Source: Scortum barcoo
Lineage: Eukaryota; Chordata; Actinopteri; Centrarchiformes; Terapontidae
Reading direction: 5' to 3'
Assembly: GCA_023238725.1 (NCBI GenBank)
Contig: CM041536.1
Span: forward strand, 13,046,271-13,110,270
Length of the DNA: 64,000 bases
This document shows positions 36,401 through 48,830 of the stretch, piece after piece (position 1 is the stretch's first letter; every line of letters starts with the position of its first letter). The position numbers were made by a program, and so were the translations under genes. Under the pieces are notes generated by a model that saw nothing but the letters and a program-made list of their open reading frames with translations, was not told the origin of the DNA and did no database searches.

Positions 36401-38756
36401 TAATACAAGAACCAATGGTTAATTCATCATTGTTTCTGTTTCAAATCTCTAGTGACGTGTTTGATGTTGAACCCGAAACTCTTACTTATAAAGGTTATGA
36501 TCACTTTCTGCATCCTATTTAATTACTAAGGATTACAGCCATTTGGTACATGTTCAAGTAAATATGCTCATTGGGAATAAAATGACAACATATTCAAGAC
36601 CATCTTTGGGTTATGTTGGCTTTTTGTTACTTACATTTACACACAATAATAATTATTTCAAAGGCCAATAAGTGCATAATCATTATTTTAATATGAATAA
36701 CAAATTGCAATTTAACCCTGGTCACTGTAAGATTTGCGCTGCAGACCCACTCTACTTAACTACATCTTTTTTTCTCAAAATCAAAATAGGAAAATGCAAA
36801 TACATGTGGTTTGTTTCTGTTCTAAAGTGATTAAGACTTGTAGATTTGTAGAAAGTGATTAAGACTTGAAATCTTGTGAATAAATAAAAACAAGAAAAAA
36901 CTGTTCAATCTAAACATTGTAAAATCCCTTTATGATTTTACTAGAATAGTCACACATTTTCCAAATTTTAAAAACATTAGCTGAATATTTGCAAAACTTG
37001 TGAAAAACTGAATTTAATCCATGTTCACAGGAGGTGGAGCAATGTCATGTTGCTTTTGACAAGATGTTCTAAGCAGATGTTGTTTGTGTTGTTCATTGTT
37101 GGGACTGTGTAATCAAATATGTGTATGGTGTAGCGCTTCAGATATGAATCTCATTTCTATCTGTGAATAGCTGTGAATCATGTCTACCAGTCAGCGGGGG
37201 ATGATTTAATCACCATAGTGACAATGACAACCCCTGTTCCAGGGTCAAACATGTGGGTGTCGTTTCCAACGCCTCTCAGTAACCTGGAACTTGTTTTCGC
37301 ACATCCCTTTGGATGGTTGTGAAATATGAAAATAGAGGAAACAATAAAAACAATACGCTGAGGAGTGAATGAGTAACACCACATGAGCTGATTATGGTAT
37401 TATCATTCACAACCATGTTCATATTAGTAAAACACGAGATTTTCCCTGTTGTGATAATTACAGTGCAACAAAAGGACATTTTAAAACTGACAAAGCCTTT
37501 TAAAAGTAGCAAATACAAAGAACTCCTCGGCAGGATGAGGAGACGATTAAATAGTTTGCTTTTAAATTTGAGACGCATAGTAACATAAACAGTGTAAAGA
37601 AAATATGAATAATCTAGATTTGACTTGAATGTAAGATTCTGGATGAATTCTTGTGTTGAAAAACCTTGGCAAATCCTGCCCTCATGCATCAAGTCACACT
37701 GGTTCCTAAGCAACAGGTAATTTCACAACACACACTGCTGTACGTGCACAGCAGCTTTTCATAGCGGGGTTTCAAGCCAATTTAAAGTCACATCAGATGG
37801 CAACCTTGAGCTACTCAATACTGTTCATACCTCTGTTCAAAGCTGGGGGCGGGTGTCACACTTGTCACTGGAATAATTAGTTGAAGACAATGAAGCAGCA
37901 TTCATCTTCAGCGGCAAGGTCTTCTCCAGCGCCACATGAATCAACATTCCCCTGCACAGCCTGCAGTCTCCAGGCACAGGCTCGGGTTGCCCAGTTTAAA
38001 CTGTTAAAATGAAAACCAACCCATCACGAGGTGGTTCCCCAGAATGGCCCCATCAGCTTTTAGAGTTACGAAAATATTGAATTATTCAGAAAGATTCTTT
38101 AATATCGCCATACTACGAGTGGAGATGATTCAAAGTTAGTTAGATGTCCAGATGAGCCAACATATTGCATGGATTTCCATGACAATATTTTCACCGTAGT
38201 TGATGGTGAACAGGAACTACCCATTACATTTGGGGTTATGTTAAAGGATGAGTGTGGTGATATACTGTAGTTTTCATGCTGTCAACAAACCACATGAAAA
38301 AACAACAATTACGTGATCCTGTTTATAATGACTTTGTGTAGCAACAGGCCAATACAGCTTCTTCATTTGTACCCCTTTATTTCTTTAATATGAACTTAGG
38401 TACATAGTTTGATCGCACATACATACACTGTCCTCCTGCTGTAAACACTCAATGGGGCATCAGATCAATTCATCTGTCGCTGAAAATAGAAAATAGAAAT
38501 AAAACAATGCATTTGTGACCCACTTCAGGCTTTGTGGCCACAAATGCTGTAGGGGTTATGGGAAGTGTGAGAGATGGACTAACACATTGTTGCATTATTC
38601 TTTTTATGGAATTTATTGACAAGAAAACATCCAGAGTATCTTCAGCTTGGTTTGTATTTTCTAAGGCACATACAGTGGTAGACAAAAAGCAATTCCACAG
38701 CAGCACCTTTGTGTTGGTCATGTTATAGTTTGAAGCATTCAGAGAAGGAGTTCAGA
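27438..38756. other. gene desert, fourth part
   Basis: AT-rich, with no gene recognised. A GC-richer patch at 30577-30780 has open frames on both strands but no splice or homology support. Patches at 28600-28790, 32640-32860 and 36000-36320 are repeat-free and look like candidate conserved non-coding elements. A DR4-type site lies at 34492-34507. Confidence 0.5.
34492..34507 (-). promoter_or_regulatory. DR4 nuclear-receptor response element (candidate)
   Basis: On the minus strand it reads AGGTCA-AACT-GGGTCA: two good hexamer half-sites in direct repeat with a 4-base spacer. DR4 elements are bound by RXR heterodimers with thyroid-hormone receptor or LXR. It lies 17 kb upstream of the stra6 start codon. 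Binding is inferred from the motif only. Confidence 0.4.
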
Positions 38757-38779
38757 GTGTGTGTGTGTGTGTGTGTGTG
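38757..38779. repeat. (GT)n microsatellite
   Basis: About eleven GT units. Confidence 0.95.
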
Positions 38780-38931
38780 CATGTGTGCATCAGTCAGTAT
38801 TCATGTGTATTGGGAAGAAATATGTGTGTTTCTCTTTGTAACCACTTCTGACCGGTCCAACTCTTGGCAACCAGCTTCCAACATCTACCTAACTTTGTAC
38901 ATGGAAACAGGAAATATTAGGCAATTTTGTT

Positions 38932-38954
38932 TGTGTGTGTGTGTGTGTGTGTGT
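38932..38954. repeat. (GT)n microsatellite
   Basis: About eleven GT units, 150 bases after the previous run. Confidence 0.95.
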
Positions 38955-39289
38955 TTATCACAATACACTTCATGGCCTTAATGGAGGAATATGAAAAACA
39001 GAAAGTACATGCTGTAGATGTATGTATGCATGTACTTGTACATGCAGGCAGTTGACCTTACTGAGAAGAATATGATAAGGTTCTTCTCCTACTGATATCA
39101 TAAGCAAATAGTGTGTCATATTTCTGGGTATTTTATCTGCAGAACTCACTGATTAGCTTAAAAATACATAAACAAAGTTAAAATTTTGACACACAAACAA
39201 GCCAATCAATACATACCAAGAATTAGAGAGAAATGACCTAATTAAGACTTTTTCATGACAAATACTTTGACTAACCTCAAAGCCAAATT

Positions 39290-39325
39290 GTTATATATCT
39301 ATATCTATCTATCTATATATCTATC

Positions 39326-39374
<49 letters not shown>
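39290..39374. repeat. compound (TATC)n-(TA)n-(CA)n microsatellite
   Basis: TATC tetranucleotides with TA interruptions run to about 39340, followed by about 17 AC units. Confidence 0.95.
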
Positions 39375-39377
<3 letters not shown>

Positions 39378-42300
39378 TAAAAAGCAAAGCATAAAGCATT
39401 TAGAATAATATGAAAACATGTCTTACTACAACACATAGTATTCAGTCATCTCAAGCACTAAAATGTATTTATTCATACACTATTTTCTGTCATTACAGTA
39501 TATGGCGGTTATCAGTTGGTGGAGAGTGTAATGCTATCCTTACCCTTACCTCAGACTCTAAACATGAGAAACCTGACCATGTTTGCGTTTTGGTTTGGGG
39601 ATTCAACGAAAAAAGCTCTGTGCTGCTACTGATGGACAACACACCACTAGCTGAGTCTCAGGAGAGTCCGGACTAGTCAATAATTCAGAGTGGGGTATGA
39701 AATTTTATAAGGAGGCAGAGAGATAGTGGACAATATAAAAAAAAACGAGTGGCAGTGCAAAGAGTGGATATGGGGGAGTATGAAGGCTAACTCCTGTTTG
39801 CCTGTTTCTGACCCAGAGCAATAACATGTCAGCAGAGGCTCTCAGGGATTCTAGCTGTCAATCAACACTACACCCGGATAATGGTCAGTATGGTGTACAG
39901 GCGAAAAAAAACACTTTTCCTACATTTTCTGTGGCCGGTGTCATATCGGAGAAATGTACATCATGTGAGATAATAAGTGAGGGAATCTGCTTTCCACAGG
40001 TGTACAGGAGACACAAGTGCAGACAATAGACGATGGAGCATTGATCTGTGTCAGCAGCGCAAATGCAAATCACTGCGGAGAACATTTGCATGAGTCGCAG
40101 TTAGCAGCTTAATAACAGTGTGAGTGAATAAGAGTGATGATGTGAGATATTAAACTGGCTGGTAGTATGTGTACAACTGACAACCAGCCTGAAAAATGAC
40201 AGAGATAACGATCCACATTAACAAATTCACCACACAAGGTACAGAAAAATGATTCTATACACAATAGATGATTGTACAAAATGTAATTGTACAGCATAGA
40301 ACAAAGTAAATGCTTGTTCCTATTAAATGAAAAGATATGGATTCTGATAAGCTAAGGGTAAAAACATGTTTTGTTACAGTAATTAAAGGCAGCACAAGAA
40401 CATTTACTGAAAACAAGAAACCTGGTCAATAAATCACTCTGTTGTTGCTGTTCTGTATTTGGTTTTAATCTGTTTGAATCTAAAGCTTAGATGTAATATG
40501 AAAAACTCCACAAGGCAGATTATGTTTTCTGTGATCCAGCATCCAATGTGGTGCACAGTGTGACACTTCATGACACAGTCCAATAACTTACAAGATCACA
40601 ACCTGATACCGCAAAGTCACAGTTAAATCAATGCTAGAACAAAGCAGCGTCTCAATGGCAGACAGGGCTTTTTTTTTTTTTACTTTAAAGCAAACAGCCA
40701 AAAGGGATGAAACACCTAAATGTGGTTGCCTGCTGAATAAAGAGGGAGTGCTGCACAGCCTTCTCCAGAGGCTGAAACTCCCCGCAGGTTTTAGGCGAGT
40801 CTTTTGTCAGAATCAGGGAACACTTTGAAAAATAATGACGCTCTGTAGAATTTCCTGATCTGCTGTGCACATCAAACATTTTATTAAATGAAAGTATGTG
40901 AATTCAAGAGAAAATCTGATATAAGAAATTCTTTCTTTTGGGACATTTTCACTCAAATTATACTTTTATACACCTGTACACTACACAAAATAATGCACAA
41001 TAAATATATTCAGTATTATAATTAACTACAAAAACAACACTTCTGAATTGGCTGTACCTTTGGGTCTATTAAGCAAACTGGCCCTGAAGTGCCACTATCC
41101 TCCCTCCATATGCACGCCACCTCCCATCTACTCACCGGGGCACATACATGCAAATGACAATCTGTTGTCGCACTAATTAAGGTCTAGGTCACATGAAAGA
41201 GCGCTGTGTGACTCCTCGAGCTCAAAGAGGCTTCTTCATGATCCAGTCAGCCTGTTGAGGAAGAGGACTGTAATGTTATGAAACGTGTGTCAGAAACCTT
41301 GAAATAATAATTAGAAAAAAAGAGTAAAGAATAAGAGGCGACATGATGTATTCTGCCCTACCCATACTATACCCACAGGGGTATACCCCCACCCTCACTG
41401 GGCTTATCATCAAACCTCTCCGGGAAGCATGACTCAGTTCTCCACTGCGGTCATTCGGGAATCAATACCATGATGTCATTGTGACAGCAGGTGGATATCC
41501 AAACCAATACTGATAATACACCAGGGAAACCAAAATCACAAATGCAGTAACATAATACTGGACAGATGCTCCCAAAAAGTGTATAAAATGCTAACTAAGT
41601 GCAAGATTTCTTTTTTTCTGGTGGATAATTCAACACTCAAGGCTGAGTCGCAGAAATAACATCACATGTTGTGCACGACAACAAATTGCTGAGCAGGTTT
41701 TCTTGAAGAACTAGCACACACAGTGCAAATGCAGTATCAGGAGGTGACACAAATGTTGCTTTGACAATCAACTCCTGTCTTTTGGAATCCCTGCTCCCTT
41801 TTATCATCTGATTCAGACTCTGAAACGCATCAGTTCAGATTATCTCAGACTCATTTCTCTACCGATCTGTTTCACATCAAACACTTCAATGAAGCAATCC
41901 AGTTTAAGCATCACACAACACTATTTCATAAATTACACAAGCTTTTTCTTGTGTTTACTGGCACATTATTTTTGGCTGCCAGCATTCCCGCTTCAGTGTC
42001 GACTGAATACACGTGTCTTTGTTTAGTCGACAACATGTGGAGAGCAGCCTTTTGCTAATGGAGTTTGACGTGAGTGATCTTTGCAGGAGACCTACGTGCT
42101 GTGACGGCACCAAAGTCTCAACAGGATTTACCGTCAGCTTCACAGAACGTCCAGATTCCCGGTTGTATGGCCATTTGCGCTGAGCTGACTTTTACGAATC
42201 ATCATGCTGACCACCTCCCTGTCTTCAAAGCAATCATTGCAATCCATTAATGGTGACAGGAGTGATTGGTTTTAGAGACTCCAAACGAAACCTAACTCCT

Positions 42301-43900
42301 CACTGTGCAAATCAATGCATACACCTTTCTGTATTTTACTGAGCTATTTGCAACTTACGTAAGGAAGTTATAAACATACTGCATGAACAAATGTTACATC
42401 AACTGTAATAAAGACCTTTAAATCAACAGAATAATCCTTATCTCTTTTTCAGTCATAATTTGTATGACTTGTTCCAAAGTAACCGAGCATTTATCTCTCT
42501 TAGTATGTTTTATGACTGGAGGTCAAAATCCTTCCGCTGACAGGAAACCAGGTAGACACAATACCTAGGTTGATAAGAAACCACCATCCCTCTGCTACAC
42601 GGATTTTGTTATGAAAGGAAAACAGATCTGATTGCTTTTGTGCCCAGTGGAAGAAATTTGATACTTCACATTAATCCAGTCCAGCTAGAACCCAGTAGTC
42701 TAGAAGTCCAAAATGATTGCTTAGTTTCACTCATACAGTAAAACAAATGCTTGGATGTTGACACATATTACATTATTATTTCACAGTTTTATTTGTCACC
42801 TGACTGAAGCAAAATGTTGTGCTTAGGACACTTAGACCCAAGCTTATCAAGTATCTATGTCCTTTGTGCAGCATAAATCAACATGCACAATGACACACAG
42901 ATGCACAGATGAACGAAAAATGTGGTATAATGCAACTCTGTGTCTTTTAATGTCTTATATTAAACATGGGTTTAATGACCCCCTGTAGATTTCAATCTAC
43001 TTGATGTCAATGCAGACTCACACTATCCATTATGATTAGGACATAAAAACTTTCGAAATGGAAACACACAAAAAATTATGTAAATCGAATCCATCTGTAT
43101 GGCAATTAAGTGTCCATACAGTCACCATTATAAAGCCTCCTAATGCAGCCTTAGAAACATCCTAATATCATGGAATGTTCTCTCTCAGCCTTTTGTGCGT
43201 AGCAGGATATTCCCCACAGCTATTGATGGCTGAGACAAGCTCTTGATTCAACCTCATTCCAGCAGAGACGTGTGAAAGTCAAGCATCTCTGAACACACAG
43301 TGAGACACGTCTGCAGCTTCATACTATGAATACATTATTCATCAGAAAGAAATTCTACCCTTGCAGACCGGGAGGTATCCTCTCTTTTGAAAACTGGTCA
43401 AACTCAGACCCTGAAAGGCATGCAAAATAACCATTGGATTTACAAACTCCATGGAGGAGTCACTTAAGGTTATATTCGAGCAAAGGAAAATTCAGTACTT
43501 TGCATTTTTATAATCCAATTTTACATTAAAAGTGTCTGCTTTTTAACACAATGGTGATCAGAGCAACCAGGGTACTGACACAAACATAAACATGCTCTAA
43601 GCCTCTGAACAGAACAGACTCACACATGCAGCACAGTATATATATACAAAACCCAAAATCTTCTGTGCTTGGAGAATAAAACTAATCAGTATTTCTCTGC
43701 CCTCAATTAGCTGTTTTGGGACACTTTGGCAAATCTCTCATTTTGATAGCAATTATGTTAGGCATGCTGGGGTGAAATTTCATTGCATAATTAAAAACTC
43801 TGAGATGTGAGAAATGCAAATCTCCCATCAGTCTGAGACAGGACATGTTGCTTTGACGAGGAAATCCATATTCATAGCACGTTTACTGGGATAATTTGTC

Positions 43901-43921
43901 TGTGTGTGTGTGTGTGTGTGT
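43901..43921. repeat. (TG)n microsatellite
   Basis: About ten TG units. Confidence 0.95.
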
Positions 43922-44837
43922 ATCATTTGAGTACTGAACCCTCCATTTTCTTTTCTTTTCTTCCTATGTGGAGACATTTGTTGCGGTTCCCTGATTTGAA
44001 AGCCAGGTTTAAAGGCTAATGAAATATTGAAGTAATGAAATATCATTCATGAAAAGCAAAGTGCAAAATATAAAAAAACAAGAAGCAACTATTACGCCTG
44101 ATTCCTGTAAAAAAATAAAAGTCATGAAAACATACCCGCGTGATTGAACTTTCAACCTTCCAGTTTTGCAGGTAAGAAGATAAGACTGCAGCATCCAAAA
44201 TGCAACAACAAGCCAATAATCCACCACACACATGACCCACATTGACAAGGCCTTTAGATTTATGCTCACATGGACCACCCAAACACACACATACACACAC
44301 ACACAGAGTGACAAAATAGAGGCCATGGCAAGGACATCATCTATCATGCTGACACATACAACACCCCAACTAAAAGAGACATCAGCACACACGCACACAC
44401 AAACACCCATAGCATCTCAAAGAGCAATAAATACTTGATATCAATAACAGAGAGAATCTTTCCTCTGTTTGCTTTACAAACTGTGTTTCATCTTTTTTAT
44501 CTCACTGGGTCAGCTCACTATAACACATAATAACCTACTATACACCAACACCAGCAAGGAACTTTATTACGTACATCATAAAATCTAATGCAGTCCAGTA
44601 CAACAGAAAATAAATACTATCATTGTGAGGCTTAAATGTGCAGTTTCTGTGACGCTGTGAGAGTCAAAGTATTGACTCTTTGATTATTTTGTAGTAAATT
44701 ATATTATAGGGTAATATTTGGGGCCTCATTTATGCATATGAATATAAAGTCCTGCCTAATAAACCTGCAAGTCTGTTAAGTGGCTATATACACAGCTATG
44801 ATTTCTTCAGTAAAACATCAAGTATACTGTCATTTAC

Positions 44838-45261
44838 GATAAACAGATCATGAAAGTCAAATCGCATTCTCGAGTGTGTGCGGTGTGTTTGGCAAGGTGT
44901 TCTCCAAACGGTTATATAAAGAGGATTATAACGCAGCAACTCAGACACGACCCTGCGTCCCCGCCATAAATTCAAGCTGCTTGTCAGGCAGTCGCAGCAG
45001 GAACGTGACAGACTGAACGCTGCACACCGGCAAAGTGATCATGACCACTTTAATAACTATCAGGAAGATTTGTACTTGTCATGGGCTGCTTAGATATAAC
45101 ATCCCATTCTCAGTGCTCATAAGCGGGGAAATAAATCTTTCAGTCGCAGCCCGCCACAATAACATCGATATATCAAAACAGAAACGACCCGCAGGACTGA
45201 AATTGATTTTTGGCCGCTTAGGTTCAATCAACCTTAGATGTCATAATGCAATACGTAAGCT
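44838..45261 (+). promoter_or_regulatory. CpG-enriched, TATA-containing promoter-like stretch
   Basis: About 21 CpG dinucleotides occur in some 420 bases, against roughly one per 100 in the surrounding desert. A clear TATATAAAG box lies at 44913-44921, with a predicted start site near 44945. An ATG at 45041 opens an 80-codon frame, and a GTAAGC donor-like site occurs at 45253. It could be a promoter of an unannotated transcript, an alternative distal stra6 promoter or an unmethylated enhancer. No downstream exon is recognised. Confidence 0.35.
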
Positions 45262-48239
45262 CATCTATTCAAAAGCAGATTATTAATATCCATTATAGGA
45301 CCAGAGAATGTTCTTGATAAGATTAAATCATACTAATCACTGGTGTGCAAAATAAAAATACATTTAGCCCAGATATCAGTTTATAGGCTCAGGTACTTAT
45401 TATGACAAAACTGTGATTACTGAAAGAAGAAATTAAAATTGTATGAAGAAAAGACGCACCGAGCATGATGCTGTTGTACATAATAATTCGCCAGGTGTTT
45501 GTATTAAAAACTAACCCTAACACCCGAGGAAGAACAAGCTATTCACATTTTCTTCACGGATGCACATGGGTGGTTGTTTGGTATAGTGGTATAGTTGGTA
45601 AGTTCATTCAAACTGCAGTGAGACTGAAGCGGCTGTCGGACCAGTGGACATGTTTTCTGACTGTTGGGCCGTCGGAGTAATGGGATGTAAGACTGGCATA
45701 GCACTGATGTAAAGGGCTAGATGTCTTAGTTGTCTAACAATGCATAATTAACACTAAGCTGCAGTTTCATCATCATTTTTATTTAATCACACAAATGGTG
45801 ATTTGCGTGTGTAACGTACAGTTAACTGTGTATACAGTTATTTTTAGTCACATTATACCACCTCAACCACACTTTTTACAACAATGTATACTGCATGGTC
45901 TCATTATGTTTAGCTAGAGGGCTATGTGCCCAAGTGTGAATTATTTATTAAACACAATAACCTGTTTTTAATGAAGCCAAATGTGAGGCATCTGGTGTAG
46001 AGTGGGAGGGGATATGTTGGAATATGCTTACATTGACTGAATTTTTCTGAAATTTACAACTGGCCAACCCAATTCAACTTCATTACAGCTGTCAACACAG
46101 ATAAGCAGTTCTTTCATGTCCACTCAAATGTACAAGTTTTTCCACGTCAAACACACACAAATCCAATTATGCTCTAATTGAGTGTTACAAGGCTCATTGA
46201 TTATGACAGAGGCAGTGCAGCAGACTGAGACAGAGAAAAATACCCCCAGTAATTAGCCCCCCGCACCCAGGAGGCCTTCAGGAGGCATGATTTAATATTG
46301 AGGGAATATTTCTCGCTATTACTCAGTTTGAATTGACTTTGCCATCATTGAAATGTTAATATTTACGGAGCACAAGAGAAAGAATAAAAGGATAACCATT
46401 TTGGAATTTCAAGGCTGATGTGATTTCATTTGTTTTATTCATCTGAAGAAACTTAAATCAAAACTAGTCTGGGTTGAAAAACAGTTACCATCTCCAAACT
46501 ATAGTGTTAACTCTGATTCAATGACTACTAAAGTCTACTACAGAATCTAAGTCACTGGAATAATAAAAAAACTGGTTAATAATTATGACAGTGTGCTTTT
46601 CTTCATGGTATGATTGCTCTACTTACTCAGAGTTATTTTGAATCAGAGTTTTAACAAAAGAGGCTGAATTAGTGGGAAACAGCAGTCAGAGGAGGATGTG
46701 CTCACATGCTTTTAAAGAAAGGTCATAAGAAGGTCATCTTTGCCTGGAGTGTGGCGGAGTCTGGACTCTTAAGGAGACATAAAAAGCTCACACTTGTGAT
46801 TTCCACTTCAGTGGCAGTTGTCCCTGTTGTCCCTGTGAGCATGAAAAGGTCTCTATAAAAAGGCCAGAATCTAATTACTGGGGTCAATAAATACAGACTT
46901 CGTCTCTGCACTACTGTCACTAATGAGTCAGTGACAGTGCAGTGGAAGTTTGAAGAATCTTGTGGCGAAAATGTATTAATGAAGGGCATCTTTGCACACA
47001 CAGTCCTAATATAATGACGCTCAAATTGCAAGAAGGTAATGCTTAGAAGCAATATCTTGCATCCTGACTGCTCCAGTTGAATGTTCAGTCCCAGTTCTGC
47101 TTGTTGGTTTGGAGAGCTTCACAGAAATTACATGTCTTTTTTTTTGTCGCAGCAGGGCCACATTGTGACAATTTATCAAACTCTCCTACATGACTAAGAA
47201 AGGAAAATTAAAATGCATGCCAAAAAATGCCTCACCAGCTTTGACATCCCCCTCCTGATCAGTACCTCCAACAAGCAGAACCTCTGCAATGAGATAAACG
47301 TCACAATTCTTGTTCTGACGGAAACAACAGAAACACAACAAAACTAAATAATGCTTTAATTAATCTTAAAATGAGGAATGACACTGAGCTCTGCTCTACT
47401 GTACACCGTAGGCCTTGTATGAAGCTGCACACCTCACCATTGCCGGTCAGCACAAAGACAATCACCTCTTACAGACCTGCTCTCTGTCACCAGATATGAA
47501 TGTCCTTGTTAAATGAACACAGTCACCACCTCAGCCTCACCCCTTCCTCCTTGATGGGACTCCACTGCATTGTGACAGAGTTACTGTAAAACTGAAACGT
47601 GTCAGAATATTCAGTAACAGCTGATGCAATTGTGACAGGAACAATCCTCCGCTCGGCGTGAAATGTCCACAGATCAAAAAAACCCAGCAGGCTGTCACAA
47701 AGGTCACTGAGCATAAATAACATTAAAACACTGCTAAAACAATAGAAATTTGTGCAGCAGGTTAAGAGACAAAAATATTCATTTCATCCATAAAGACATA
47801 CAGCTTTAGCATTGTTTATAATGATATCGATGAACGTATTGCAAAAGGTCAGCACTCTCAGTCTTGACTTAAATTTGATCACCTTAGTCACCTCTATAGG
47901 TTTCCTAACAACTTGTGCATGCAGCAGCACTTTTATGATGTTCTCACCACAACAAGATAGAGAGTGGGTCAAAGTCCTGACAGACACGTGTGAGGTGTCA
48001 AGAAAAGTTGCTCTTGAGATTGTTGTTTTATTCATGTGCGCTAATTAGTGAATTTCTGCAAGGTGGGCGTGTGGGGGAAAGAAATAAAAATTTATCCAAA
48101 AAACTTTAGGTCTATGACCCAAGAGACAGACGGCGAGATTCACACAAGGTAAGATCTGATTCAAACTATGGTGCATTTTTGTAGACTGTTGGCTGTATCT
48201 GCGTTGTATGTATGTTTGGGTGAAATCAAATATATGGTC
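45262..48239. other. upstream flank of stra6
   Basis: No coding exon is recognised. The patch 46190-46400 is repeat-free, AT-rich and motif-dense, and is a candidate conserved element. An HNF4-type site lies at 47966. Confidence 0.5.
47966..47978 (+). promoter_or_regulatory. HNF4/DR1-type nuclear receptor site (candidate)
   Basis: Reads GGGTCAAAGTCCT, matching the HNF4 consensus GGGTCAAAGTCCA at 12 of 13 positions. Such DR1 arrangements can also bind RXR-containing dimers. It lies about 290 bases before the TATA-like box of the proposed stra6 promoter. Confidence 0.4.
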
Positions 48240-48830
48240 AGGCAACCGAGCCTATTTAAAATGCATGCATTTCTGGCGCTTGAACACAATCAGTTGTTGG
48301 TGTCAGAAGTCCTGCTTTTACTTTAATCCTCCTTCCACGCCTACCTGGCGTTGCAGCACACCTGCAGGCGGTCGGTAAGTACCCTTGCATCTCCAAGTGT
48401 ATAAAACTGATTAGCCGGTTTTGCTGATATTAACTACAGTCACAATAAAACAACCATCTGCTGCGAAAGATGCAGATCAGCGGTAGATGTTCCCCTCCAG
48501 AAGCGCATTTGGGTCGATTGATGCGCACAAAACAGTCATTTTAACTCCTCATGTGAGCGGGCAGGCAGTGCTGCACATGTGGACCTGAGGCACAGGTGAC
48601 TGAGCTACCTGTCGCGGATCTGAGGCTAGGAAGTCTCTCTGTTGTGAGGGGATCAAGCTCAGGTTCAAAGGCATGAAATTTGTCCACGATGTCTGTGCGT
48701 AACCGGATCCACAGGAGCCGGCTGCAGAACAAGAGACGAGCCTGCTCAGCTGTGGGAAGTAGGACGACAATGGTCGCTGTAATGTCGTTTCAAACGGTGC
48801 ACACTGAAATAAAGTGCCATTTGATCCCAC
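48240..48830 (+). promoter_or_regulatory. candidate stra6 promoter (CpG-enriched)
   Basis: A TATTTAAA box at 48253-48260 stands at the upstream edge of a ~590-base CpG-enriched stretch (about 25 CpGs), the densest CpG region near the gene. A strong splice donor follows at 48375. The next plus-strand gene is stra6, whose ATG lies 3 kb downstream. This matches vertebrate STRA6 genes, which have non-coding 5' exons. The link to stra6 is inferred from position and signals. Confidence 0.5.
48285..48374 (+). other. stra6: candidate stra6 non-coding exon 1 (5' UTR)
   Basis: It runs from the predicted start site, about 30 bases after the TATA-like box, to the donor G|GTAAGT at 48375. It contains no ATG. 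It would splice to an acceptor upstream of the start codon, best at 51042 behind a long pyrimidine tract. The start is approximate. Confidence 0.4.

Larger units (their letters stand above)
38955..44837. other. gene desert, fifth part
   Basis: No gene is recognised. Besides the compound microsatellite (39290-39374) and a GT run (43901-43921) it holds short CA runs near 44285-44305 and 44395, and unique-looking AT-rich DNA. A small hairpin-type inverted repeat (TATACCC/GGGTATA) lies near 41370-41385. Confidence 0.5.

Noticed and set aside
44009..44438. 133-codon minus-strand frame and its plus-strand shadow
   Set aside because: Cys-Val/His-Thr runs come from CA repeats. No domain or splice context.
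48541..48830. Overlapping 63- and 93-codon minus-strand frames
   Set aside because: They lie in CpG-enriched DNA near the proposed stra6 promoter, where open frames are expected by composition. No homology seen.
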